Below, piece after piece: positions 53,002 through 60,456 of a stretch of 64,000 bases of DNA. A program made the translations under genes and the position numbers. A model generated the notes under the pieces. It had not been told where the DNA came from and searched no databases. It saw only the letters and a program-made list of their open reading frames with translations. How positions within the stretch are numbered: the first letter of the stretch is position 1; each line of letters opens with the position of its first letter. The DNA is from Bacteroidales bacterium (lineage in GTDB: Bacteria > Bacteroidota > Bacteroidia > Bacteroidales > VadinHA17), in NCBI GenBank assembly GCA_021371855.1, contig JAJFVL010000029.1, positions 62,001 through 126,000 of the forward strand. The letters are read 5' to 3'.

Positions 53002-54957
53002 ATGAAAGAAATGAAGCATAGGCTTGATGTAAACAAACTTTCCCTTTCAGGACTGTTGGTCACTCTTGGCATAGTATTTGGCGACATAGGCACCAGTCCT
53101 CTTTATACTATAAAAGCAATCATTAATAATGCAGAAAGTCTTAATGAGCTGTTAATATACGGGGCTCTTTCATGTGTCTTCTGGACGCTGACTCTTCAGA
53201 CGACAATTAAATACATAATTATTACACTCCGGGCTGACAATAAAGGTGAAGGTGGTATTTTCGCCCTTTTTGCCCTTATCAGGAATAAGTCTTCCTGGGT
53301 CGCTATACTGACTATGATAGGAGGGGGAGCGCTGCTGGCTGATGGCGTAATAACTCCTGCAATTACAGTTACTTCATCCATTGAAGGTCTGAGGCTTTTT
53401 GATCCCGGTATTCACGTATTACCTATTGTGCTTTTAATCTTTGCAGGGCTCTTTTTCATACAACAGTTTGGAACTAAAATCGTAGGGGTGGCATTTGGTC
53501 CGATAATGTTGATATGGTTTATAATGCTTGGCATTCTTGGATTCTCTCAGTTAATTCAGCATCCGGATGTTCTCAGGGCTCTGAGCCCTGTCTATGCTAT
53601 CCGTTTTCTGACTGAATACCCCGGAGGCTTTATTCTTCTTGGGGCTGTATTCCTTTGTACAACGGGAGCCGAAGCTATGTATTCTGATCTCGGCCATTGT
53701 GGAAAGACAAATATCCGTGTATCGTGGATATTTGTCAAAACAACATTGCTCCTCAATTATTTTGGCCAGGGTGCATGGCTTATGATGAATTTTACCCCGG
53801 GTTCAGAAGCTACTCCTTTTTTCGCTATCATGCCAAGATGGTTCCTTCTGTCAGGAATAATCATTTCCACTGCTGCCGCCATAATTGCCAGCCAGGCCCT
53901 GATAAGCGGATCATTTACCCTTTTGAGCGAAGCTGTCTCACTCAATTTCTGGCCCAAAATTAAAATATCAAATCCGACATTTATCAGAGGCCAGGTGTAT
54001 CTTCCTTTTGTAAACTGGTCACTATGGATCATGTGCAGTCTTGTGGTGATATTCTTTAAGGAATCCTCAAATATGGAGGCCGCATATGGGCTGGCCATAA
54101 CAATAACAATGATAATGACTACATTACTGTTATCATATTATCTTTTTCAGCGAAATGTTGCCCGCTGGTTTCTATTACTGTTATTGTTTGCCTATCTGAC
54201 TATTGAAGGAAGCTTTTTAATAGCAAACCTTCACAAATTCAGATACGGAGGATGGTTCACTTTACTTCTTGCTGCAGTCTATTTTCTGATTATGTTCAGC
54301 TGGTATTTCGGGAGGAAGATAAAAAACCGTTATATATCATTTGTCAATCTGAGCGATTTTTTTGAATCATTCAGGGATCTTCGCGACGATGAAACCGTTC
54401 CAAAAACTGCAACTAATCTGGTTTATATAATTAAAGCTAACAATCCGGAGCAGGTCGAATCGAAAGTTATCTATTCAATCTTTAACAAACAACCTAAAAG
54501 AGCTGACAAATACTGGCTTCTTCATGTTGACAGGGTAGACGAACCAAACCGTTTTGAATACAGGGTCAATAAGATCATACCAGGGGTTCTTATCAGAGTG
54601 GATTTCCATATAGGATTTAAGGTAGATCCGAAAATTAATCTTTATTTCAGAGAGGTGCTCGAAGATCTTGTAAAGTCGGGCGAAATAACACTTGAAAGCA
54701 GTTATGATTCCCTGAAAAAGCATGGTTATCCGGGTGATTTTAAATTTGTCCTTATTGAAAGGATAATGCTGCGGGATTATAAATTATCAAATATTGAAAA
54801 CTTCATAATGTCACTTCGCAGACTGGTACGACATTTAAGCATTCCTGAAGAGAAAGCTCTGCAACTTGACTCGACAAATACCGTTGTCGAACAGGTTCCG
54901 ATAATCATTGATCAGCCTGTTGGTAAGAGGATCAGTCCCCGGACATTTCGAACTTAA
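53002..54957 (+). CDS. kup: Kup-type potassium uptake protein, second copy
   Basis: About 651 residues with the same 12-helix plus cytoplasmic-domain layout as the preceding gene (VTLGIVFGDIGTSPLYTIKAI, GEGGIFALFALIRN, GAEAMYSDLGHCG). The two proteins are closely alike along their whole length, pointing to tandem gene duplication followed by divergence. The start is ATG 53002; TTG 52996 is the alternative. The pair may differ in affinity, pH or osmotic regulation. Confidence 0.95.
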   Translation: MKEMKHRLDVNKLSLSGLLVTLGIVFGDIGTSPLYTIKAIINNAESLNELLIYGALSCVFWTLTLQTTIKYIIITLRADNKGEGGIFALFALIRNKSSWVAILTMIGGGALLADGVITPAITVTSSIEGLRLFDPGIHVLPIVLLIFAGLFFIQQFGTKIVGVAFGPIMLIWFIMLGILGFSQLIQHPDVLRALSPVYAIRFLTEYPGGFILLGAVFLCTTGAEAMYSDLGHCGKTNIRVSWIFVKTTLLLNYFGQGAWLMMNFTPGSEATPFFAIMPRWFLLSGIIISTAAAIIASQALISGSFTLLSEAVSLNFWPKIKISNPTFIRGQVYLPFVNWSLWIMCSLVVIFFKESSNMEAAYGLAITITMIMTTLLLSYYLFQRNVARWFLLLLLFAYLTIEGSFLIANLHKFRYGGWFTLLLAAVYFLIMFSWYFGRKIKNRYISFVNLSDFFESFRDLRDDETVPKTATNLVYIIKANNPEQVESKVIYSIFNKQPKRADKYWLLHVDRVDEPNRFEYRVNKIIPGVLIRVDFHIGFKVDPKINLYFREVLEDLVKSGEITLESSYDSLKKHGYPGDFKFVLIERIMLRDYKLSNIENFIMSLRRLVRHLSIPEEKALQLDSTNTVVEQVPIIIDQPVGKRISPRTFRT

Positions 54958-55033
54958 ATCGAATGTAATTATTTTAATATCAGGCTTTTGATTGAAGAAA
55001 GTGATTTTTCAGTGAAAATATCTGTGACTTGAA

Positions 55034-55063
55034 TTGCATAAAGGCAGGATTGTAATAATTTTG
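55034..55063 (+). promoter_or_regulatory. Canonical Bacteroidota promoter of cstA
   Basis: TTG (55034-55036) and TAATTTTG (55056-55063) are separated by exactly 19 nt. The transcript would start near 55070, about 22 nt before the cstA ATG. Confidence 0.8.
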
Positions 55064-55091
55064 CTCCAAAGTTCATGAAACCATTTGATAT

Positions 55092-56936
55092 ATGAATGCT
55101 ATGCCGTTTGTAATCGGCACAATTGCAGTTTTTGCAATTGCCTACCGGTTCTATTACAGTTTTGTTGCTGCAAAAGTAGCCGTCAAAAACGACCTTAATG
55201 TAACTCCGGCTCACAGGCTATATGACGGGCAGAATTATTACCCCATGAACAAATGGGTTTTATTTGGTCATCATTTTGCCGCAATTGCCGGGGCAGGTCC
55301 TCTGGTAGGACCGGTACTTGCCGCACAGTTTGGATTTATGCCAGGATTTTTATGGATGTTGATAGGTGCTGTTATGGCCGGGGCAGTACATGATTTTATA
55401 ATCCTTACTGCATCGGTCCAGCACGACGGGAAATCACTTGCAGCTATTGCAAAGGCCGAAATAAATAAAATAAGCGGCGCAACAACATCATTTGCAATAA
55501 TTCTTATCATAGTAATCGCACTTGCCGGATTAGGTCTTGTAGTTATCAATGCTCTGGCTGAAAGTTCATGGGGCACATTCACAATTGCTTCAACTATTCC
55601 TATTGCGATTATCATGGGTATATGGATGTTTAAGGTAAGAAAGGGGAAAATATTGGAGGCAACCATCTTTGGAGTCTTAATGCTTATTCTGGCAGTTGTC
55701 TTCGGTCGTTATATTCCTGATTCTCAATTCGCTTCATGGTTCACTTTTGATCACAAAACTCTTACCATATTTTTGGCTGTTTATGGATTTCTGGCATCTG
55801 TTCTGCCTGTGTGGCTGCTGCTTTCTCCTCGTGATTATCTGAGCTCAATCATGAAGATTTCAGTTGTCGGATTACTGGCTATCGGATTAATAATTGTAGC
55901 TCCTGAAATCAAAATGCCGTCATTCACTGAATTTTGTCATGGGGGAGGTCCGATCATCCCCGGAAAATTATTTCCCTACCTTTTTATTACTATTGCCTGT
56001 GGCGCGATTTCGGGATTTCACGCCCTGATAAGTTCCGGGACATCCCCCAAAATGGTAATGAGGGAATCGGATATTAAATTTATTGCAGTTGGTTCGATGC
56101 TTACTGAAGCAACCGTGAGCATTCTTGCATTGATTGCAGCTTGTAGCCTGTTGCCGCTCGATTACTTCATGATAAATATTCCTGCTGACAAGTTACAGGC
56201 GATAATGCCAAAGCTTCAGGCTATGGGTTTTACCGAATCGAACCTTAATCAACTTTCAATAAGCGTAGGCGAAAAAATTGCCGGACGAACCGGAGGAGCT
56301 GTCTCTTTGGGAGTAGGTATGGCATTTATCTTTTCCTCTATACCTGGAATGGCTCATCTTATGTCGTATTGGTATCATTTTGCGATAATGTTCGAGGCAT
56401 TATTTATTCTTACAACAATTGATGCCGGAACACGCATCGGAAGATTCATATTGCAGGAAACATTCGGGAAAGTATTTAAACCTTTTCAAAGAACAAACTG
56501 GTTGCCCGGGAATCTCATAACAAGCGCACTGATTGTTTTTGCATGGGGGTATTTTATCTATACAGGATCGGTTGCGACAATCTGGCCTATGTTCGGAGCA
56601 GCGAATCAATTGCTTGCCACCATTGCCCTCGCGATAGGAACCTCTTTTATAATTAACAGGGGAAGGGCAAAATACGCATGGGTAACTATATTACCGATGA
56701 TATTTGTTGGGATTACAACACTTACAGCTGCTTTTGAGAATATCATGAACATATATATTCCACAGGTTTATGTTTCAGCCACAAGAGTTCCGGGAATGAT
56801 TAATCTTATACTTACAGTATTAATAATTATCTGTGTGTTTATAATACTGCTTAATGCAATTCCGAATTGGATCAAAGTCATCAAAAATCCTGTTCAGAAG
56901 GTAGAAAAGGACATAATAGTTCTTCCAACGAAATAA
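55092..56936 (+). CDS. cstA: Carbon starvation protein CstA family (peptide/pyruvate transporter)
   Basis: A 614-residue protein with about 16 membrane helices. The CstA signature WVLFGHHFAAIAGAGPLVGPVLAAQFGFMPGF is near residue 56, and PGMAHLMSYWYHFAIMFEALFILTTIDAGTR is in the C-terminal half. Characterised family members import peptides or pyruvate when carbon is scarce. It has its own consensus promoter 29 nt upstream. It is slightly shorter than E. coli CstA (about 700). Confidence 0.94.
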   Translation: MNAMPFVIGTIAVFAIAYRFYYSFVAAKVAVKNDLNVTPAHRLYDGQNYYPMNKWVLFGHHFAAIAGAGPLVGPVLAAQFGFMPGFLWMLIGAVMAGAVHDFIILTASVQHDGKSLAAIAKAEINKISGATTSFAIILIIVIALAGLGLVVINALAESSWGTFTIASTIPIAIIMGIWMFKVRKGKILEATIFGVLMLILAVVFGRYIPDSQFASWFTFDHKTLTIFLAVYGFLASVLPVWLLLSPRDYLSSIMKISVVGLLAIGLIIVAPEIKMPSFTEFCHGGGPIIPGKLFPYLFITIACGAISGFHALISSGTSPKMVMRESDIKFIAVGSMLTEATVSILALIAACSLLPLDYFMINIPADKLQAIMPKLQAMGFTESNLNQLSISVGEKIAGRTGGAVSLGVGMAFIFSSIPGMAHLMSYWYHFAIMFEALFILTTIDAGTRIGRFILQETFGKVFKPFQRTNWLPGNLITSALIVFAWGYFIYTGSVATIWPMFGAANQLLATIALAIGTSFIINRGRAKYAWVTILPMIFVGITTLTAAFENIMNIYIPQVYVSATRVPGMINLILTVLIIICVFIILLNAIPNWIKVIKNPVQKVEKDIIVLPTK

Positions 56937-57079
56937 AGCGAGCTTATTACATTTACATATCAGGCCTGATTTTAAAAAGACTATTTCAATGCTGTGAGGA
57001 GACTCTTCTCCTTTATCAAAAGTGGAGTACAAATAAAAATCTTGGTTACCTTTAACCTCTAACTTATTGACTGCTCATT

Positions 57080-57700
57080 ATGGAAATCTTTCATTCCCTT
57101 TTCGATTGGTACATGACCAATCTGAATTATTTCACGATAGCCCTGCTGATGATGATTGAAAGTACTTTTCTTCCATTGCCTTCGGAAGTGGTTATCCCTT
57201 TTGCCGCGTATAAAGCAGGGCAGGGAGATCTGAATGTTTTTTTGGTTGTATTCTCAGGTACCATAGGAGCTCTTACCGGATCGTTGATCAATTATACTCT
57301 TGCATATTATCTTGGGCGTCCCATCGTTTATAAATTTGCTGACTCGCGGCTGGGGAAAGCATTTCTTTTATCGAAAGAAAAAGTTTTGCATGCAGAAGAT
57401 TATTTTATCAGGAATGGGAAAACATCAACATTTATAGGTCGTCTGGTGCCCGGTATCCGGCATCTTATATCAATCCCTGCAGGATTAGCAAAAATGAATC
57501 TTCGCGATTTCATGCTTTATACTTTTATTGGAGCAGGGATATGGAATATGATACTGGCTGTTATAGGTTACTATATTTACGACCTCAGGGAACAGATTTT
57601 CCCATATTTAAAAGATATTCTCTATGTCCTTGGGGCGGTCTTTATTGCTTATCTGGTTATTAAAGCCAGAAAGAATAAGAAAAAAGGGAATTGCAAATAA
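57080..57700 (+). CDS. DedA family membrane protein
   Basis: A 206-residue VTT-domain protein: MMIESTFLPLPSEVVIPFAAYKAGQG carries the acidic residue and FIGRLVPGIRHLISIPAGLAKM the essential Arg pair. It has four to five helices and a Lys-rich C-terminus. DedA proteins act as undecaprenyl-phosphate or phospholipid flippases/scramblases and keep the proton-motive force. Stands alone, 143 bp after cstA, and convergent with the esterase gene. Confidence 0.92.
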   Translation: MEIFHSLFDWYMTNLNYFTIALLMMIESTFLPLPSEVVIPFAAYKAGQGDLNVFLVVFSGTIGALTGSLINYTLAYYLGRPIVYKFADSRLGKAFLLSKEKVLHAEDYFIRNGKTSTFIGRLVPGIRHLISIPAGLAKMNLRDFMLYTFIGAGIWNMILAVIGYYIYDLREQIFPYLKDILYVLGAVFIAYLVIKARKNKKKGNCK

Positions 57701-57788
57701 GGATGAATTCCGGTTTTTAAGCAGCTGTATGTTATTACTGAAATTTTCGCAGAGATCTTTTCAACTCATCAGAATATTAACTAACAAC

Positions 57789-58631
57789 TCATTGCAAAAT
57801 TCTTTCAAGCCATTTTTCAGCAAGAGCAGGCCAGGTCTTTGAAGCAATGCCTCTTCTTAAACCGTAGCCATGTCCGCCGTCAGGCAGAAAATGCAATTCA
57901 ACTGAAAGTTTGGCATTACGGAGGGCTCCTGCCATAACAAGGGAGCTGTTCCCGTACACATCATCAGCAGTCTGGAAGATATACATAGGAGGTACCTCTT
58001 TACTTAACTGAAGTTCAGGAGTAAGTGTGAAGTTCGGGCCCTGATCGAGATATGCAGGATAAATGAGCATGGTAAATGATGGCCTGCATGAAAGGCTGTC
58101 TGCTTTATCAACCGGGGAATATGTCTTTTTATTAAAAAGAGTGCTGGCTCTTGCACTAAGGCTGGCTCCTGCAGAAAAGCCCATTACTCCAATCTTTTCA
58201 GGCTTTACATTCCATTTCTTTGCATCATTCCTTACAACTCTCATTGCACGCTGGACATCCTGCAAAGCACCTTCTTTTTTGTCAGGGATCCGGTATTGAA
58301 GTACAAATGCAGTAAATCCCAGCTTGTTGAGCCATGCAGCAATTTCAGTACCTTCAAGATCATAAGCAAGGATCCTGTATCCTCCCCCGGGGCAGATTAT
58401 TACAGCTGATCCATTTTTAACTGCCTGATCAGGCAGAAAAACCTCAATAGCCGGATTGGTAACTTCAGCAAACCTTAATACATCATCTTTTCTGGTCGTA
58501 TCAACAGGAGGCTCTTGTTTTTCTTTGGTTTCTCCTGGCACTTTTCCGGGCCATAAATAGATAAAATCCTTTTTTTGTGCAAAAGAGTTAATCGATAAAA
58601 ACATAACAAAAATTGTAAACAGGTGTTTCAT
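57789..58631 (-). CDS. Secreted alpha/beta hydrolase, carbohydrate esterase-like (BD-FAE/Axe type)
   Basis: A 280-residue protein with a signal peptide (about 1-19, NSFAQ). The oxyanion segment is IICPGGGYRILAYDLEG and the nucleophile Ser153 is in GVMGFSAGASLSA. The acid is in FQTADDVYG and the catalytic His in DGGHGYG. The family removes acetyl or feruloyl groups from xylan or related glycans. It is solitary, with no polysaccharide-utilisation genes next to it. Confidence 0.9.
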   Translation of the reverse strand: MKHLFTIFVMFLSINSFAQKKDFIYLWPGKVPGETKEKQEPPVDTTRKDDVLRFAEVTNPAIEVFLPDQAVKNGSAVIICPGGGYRILAYDLEGTEIAAWLNKLGFTAFVLQYRIPDKKEGALQDVQRAMRVVRNDAKKWNVKPEKIGVMGFSAGASLSARASTLFNKKTYSPVDKADSLSCRPSFTMLIYPAYLDQGPNFTLTPELQLSKEVPPMYIFQTADDVYGNSSLVMAGALRNAKLSVELHFLPDGGHGYGLRRGIASKTWPALAEKWLERILQ

Positions 58632-58700
58632 AGTAATTTTATTTCTGTCTAAAGTATTAATTTATTTGATTATGATGTTCATTGCTCCCGGAACTTTTTG

Positions 58701-58735
58701 CCTCACCCCCTCCCGTCCCCCGCTCCCGGGAGAGG
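58701..58735. repeat. Dispersed palindromic repeat, copy C
   Basis: CCTCACCCCC at the left end is the reverse complement of the GGGTGAGG terminal motif of copy A. CTCCCGGGAG gives the internal palindrome, followed by AGG. A partial, eroded copy between the lipoprotein gene end and the esterase start. Confidence 0.65.
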
Positions 58736-58761
58736 TGCGACGATGGCGGAAAGGAATGATT

Positions 58762-59118
58762 TTATTCAATTATTTCTGCTTTATCAAATCTTTCCGACTC
58801 AATATCAACCCGGCGTCTCCTTACCCTTGTGGCACTTTTACTACCGAAGAAACCCCAGCCTCCGCTACCTAAAAGGAATCCCAGGGCGTAAAATCCTCCG
58901 TTATTGTTCTGAGCGTACATTGTGATCTTATCATTAAAAAGCATGCCGATAAAGTCAAAAGGGGCAATGAATCCGTGCCACAAACCTCCGAAAAAACCAT
59001 AGGTATGTCCGGTCAGACATTGTTTAACAGCTTCATTATTAGCACAGCCGGCGATCATCATTATAAGAAGCAATGATGAGATCAGTAGAAAATACTTATG
59101 TGAGAATAATGGTTTCAT
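58762..59118 (-). CDS. Small hypothetical lipoprotein
   Basis: A 118-residue protein. The signal peptide has a lipobox MIAGC (Cys25). The mature part has TGHTYGFFGGLWHGFIAPFDFIGMLF and a Gly-rich YALGFLLGSGGWGFFGSK, both weakly hydrophobic, then a basic RVRRRR run and an acidic end. Similar short proteins occur in Bacteroidota and many other bacteria as hypotheticals; no function is known. It precedes a possible repeat remnant. Confidence 0.7.
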   Translation of the reverse strand: MKPLFSHKYFLLISSLLLIMMIAGCANNEAVKQCLTGHTYGFFGGLWHGFIAPFDFIGMLFNDKITMYAQNNNGGFYALGFLLGSGGWGFFGSKSATRVRRRRVDIESERFDKAEIIE

Positions 59119-59152
59119 TTTTATTGATATTTAAGATTTATCTGTAAGAAGG

Positions 59153-59689
59153 CTACTTACTAAAAAGTGCAAGCTCAATAGCTTTTCCTGAATATTTTTT
59201 TTCATGATCAATCAGCCATCTCTTTCGTTTCAGCCCTCCCCCGTACCCTGTCAGATTTCCGTCAGAGCCTATAACCCTGTGGCAGGGTATTACAATTGCT
59301 ATTCTGTTCATCCCGTTGGCATTAGCTACTGCCCTTACTGATCGTGGTTTGTTCAATGCAATAGCCTGTTCCTGGTATGATCGTGTTGAGCCGAAAGGAA
59401 TATTTTGCAACTCCTTCCATACCAACTGCTGAAATTCTGTGCCTGGTGTCAGGAGAGATAATGAGAATACTTTTCTTTTCCCTTCGAAATATTCTGTCAG
59501 CTGATTTCTGAGTCTTTTAATATGTTTGTTATCACCAACTTCGACAGCTGTTCTCAATTGTTTTGCAAGGTCCTTATATTCAGTTTGTAATATTCTTCTG
59601 TCGCTGAACTCAAGCAGACAGATCCCATCTTCTGTGGCTCCGGCAATCATCTCACCAAGAGGCGTTTCTATTTTATTAGTTTTGATCAT
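59153..59689 (-). CDS. ogt: Methylated-DNA-protein-cysteine methyltransferase
   Basis: A 178-residue suicide DNA repair protein. The active-site IPCHRVIG has acceptor Cys136. NANGMNRIAIV and GGLKRKRWLIDHE are the flanking family blocks, and the N-terminal Ogt-type domain covers about 1-75. It removes alkyl groups from O6-guanine and O4-thymine. It is encoded separately from any Ada domain. A lipoprotein gene starts 34 bp downstream in the same direction. Confidence 0.96.
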   Translation of the reverse strand: MIKTNKIETPLGEMIAGATEDGICLLEFSDRRILQTEYKDLAKQLRTAVEVGDNKHIKRLRNQLTEYFEGKRKVFSLSLLTPGTEFQQLVWKELQNIPFGSTRSYQEQAIALNKPRSVRAVANANGMNRIAIVIPCHRVIGSDGNLTGYGGGLKRKRWLIDHEKKYSGKAIELALFSK

Positions 59690-59746
59690 TTTATCAATCC
59701 CTGGCAGTCAGGGAGGGGATTAATTTTGGAACCTTTATGAAATTGA

Positions 59747-60142
59747 CTAAATAAATTTAATATTTCTGAACTTCATGGCAGACCAGTCTTCATCGATGTT
59801 AATCATTCGCACATTATGGAAGCCGGAGTTCTTCAATGTGTTCCAGCCATGGTCGCGATCGAGATCTGTACTGTATCGCTTACAGGTTTTTTTAGGAAAG
59901 CAAAGCCACAAAATGCCGTCTGCAACAAGGTTATGAAGTGCTACAGGAGCAAAGGAATCAACTTCCGAAATACTACTGACAAATATTATTATGAAATCAT
60001 AAGGATAGGGTGGATCAATTTCCCTGTCAATTTTGATATCTTTAACATCATTACTGCTTAAAATAGTGCAATTGTTTTCAGCATTTATTATTGCAATTCT
60101 TCCCTGTCCCTTATAATTAAGCTTTTCAAGTAGGTCTTTCAT
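59747..60142 (-). CDS. DUF3052-like small protein
   Basis: A 131-residue cytoplasmic protein. The middle, GILWLCFPKKTCKRYSTDLDRDHGWNTL, and the end, INIDEDWSAMKFRNIKF, resemble the DUF3052 pattern (WxxxPK...DLNRDxxW... DxWSALRF). Function is unknown. It runs on the minus strand upstream of ogt, with a 57-bp gap. The match is by eye only. Confidence 0.6.
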   Translation of the reverse strand: MKDLLEKLNYKGQGRIAIINAENNCTILSSNDVKDIKIDREIDPPYPYDFIIIFVSSISEVDSFAPVALHNLVADGILWLCFPKKTCKRYSTDLDRDHGWNTLKNSGFHNVRMINIDEDWSAMKFRNIKFI

Positions 60143-60294
60143 AAAGCTTTCCTCATTTAAATGCTAATTTAGTAAAAAATTGAACCACAAATGTATTACA
60201 GACACAAACATTCATAAATACAATCTGCCAGCATGAGGATTCAATGATGGCATAAAAATAGAATTTATTCTGATTAAATATCTGAAAAAGCTCT

Positions 60295-60302
60295 TACCTT
60301 TG
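60295..60302 (+). promoter_or_regulatory. Bacteroidota -7 promoter element for the thiamine operon
   Basis: TACCTTTG fits TAnnTTTG exactly and places the transcript start just ahead of the TPP riboswitch. No clear TTTG at -33. Confidence 0.6.
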
Positions 60303-60310
60303 CTGTATCA

Positions 60311-60388
60311 ATAAATGGGGTGCCTTAAAACAACGGGCTGAGATCATACCCTGGAACCTGATCCGGATAATGCCGGCGGAGGGAAAAA
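60311..60388 (+). ncRNA. TPP riboswitch (THI element)
   Basis: The conserved THI-box core is present in order: GGGGTGCC, GGGCTGAGATCATACCC, GGAACCTGATCCGGATAATG and CCGGCGGAGGGA. It binds thiamine pyrophosphate and normally lowers expression of the downstream genes. The TonB receptor start is 69 nt later. A segment at 60419-60427 (CACCTCATT) can pair with AATGGGGTG (60314-60322) inside the aptamer, a possible expression platform. Confidence 0.95.
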
Positions 60389-60456
60389 AGAGTATCATAT
60401 ATTTCAGCAATTCGTAATCACCTCATTTACATGTTTTTAATGTTTTTTAATTATTC

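Noticed and set aside
55040..55214. Minus-strand ORF across the cstA promoter
   Set aside because: It overlaps a consensus promoter and the cstA start and shows no protein features.
59719..59740. TAATTTTG -7-like motif on the plus strand upstream of ogt
   Set aside because: It points away from ogt and toward the 3' end of a minus-strand gene; no plus-strand gene follows for 700 bp, so it is probably chance.
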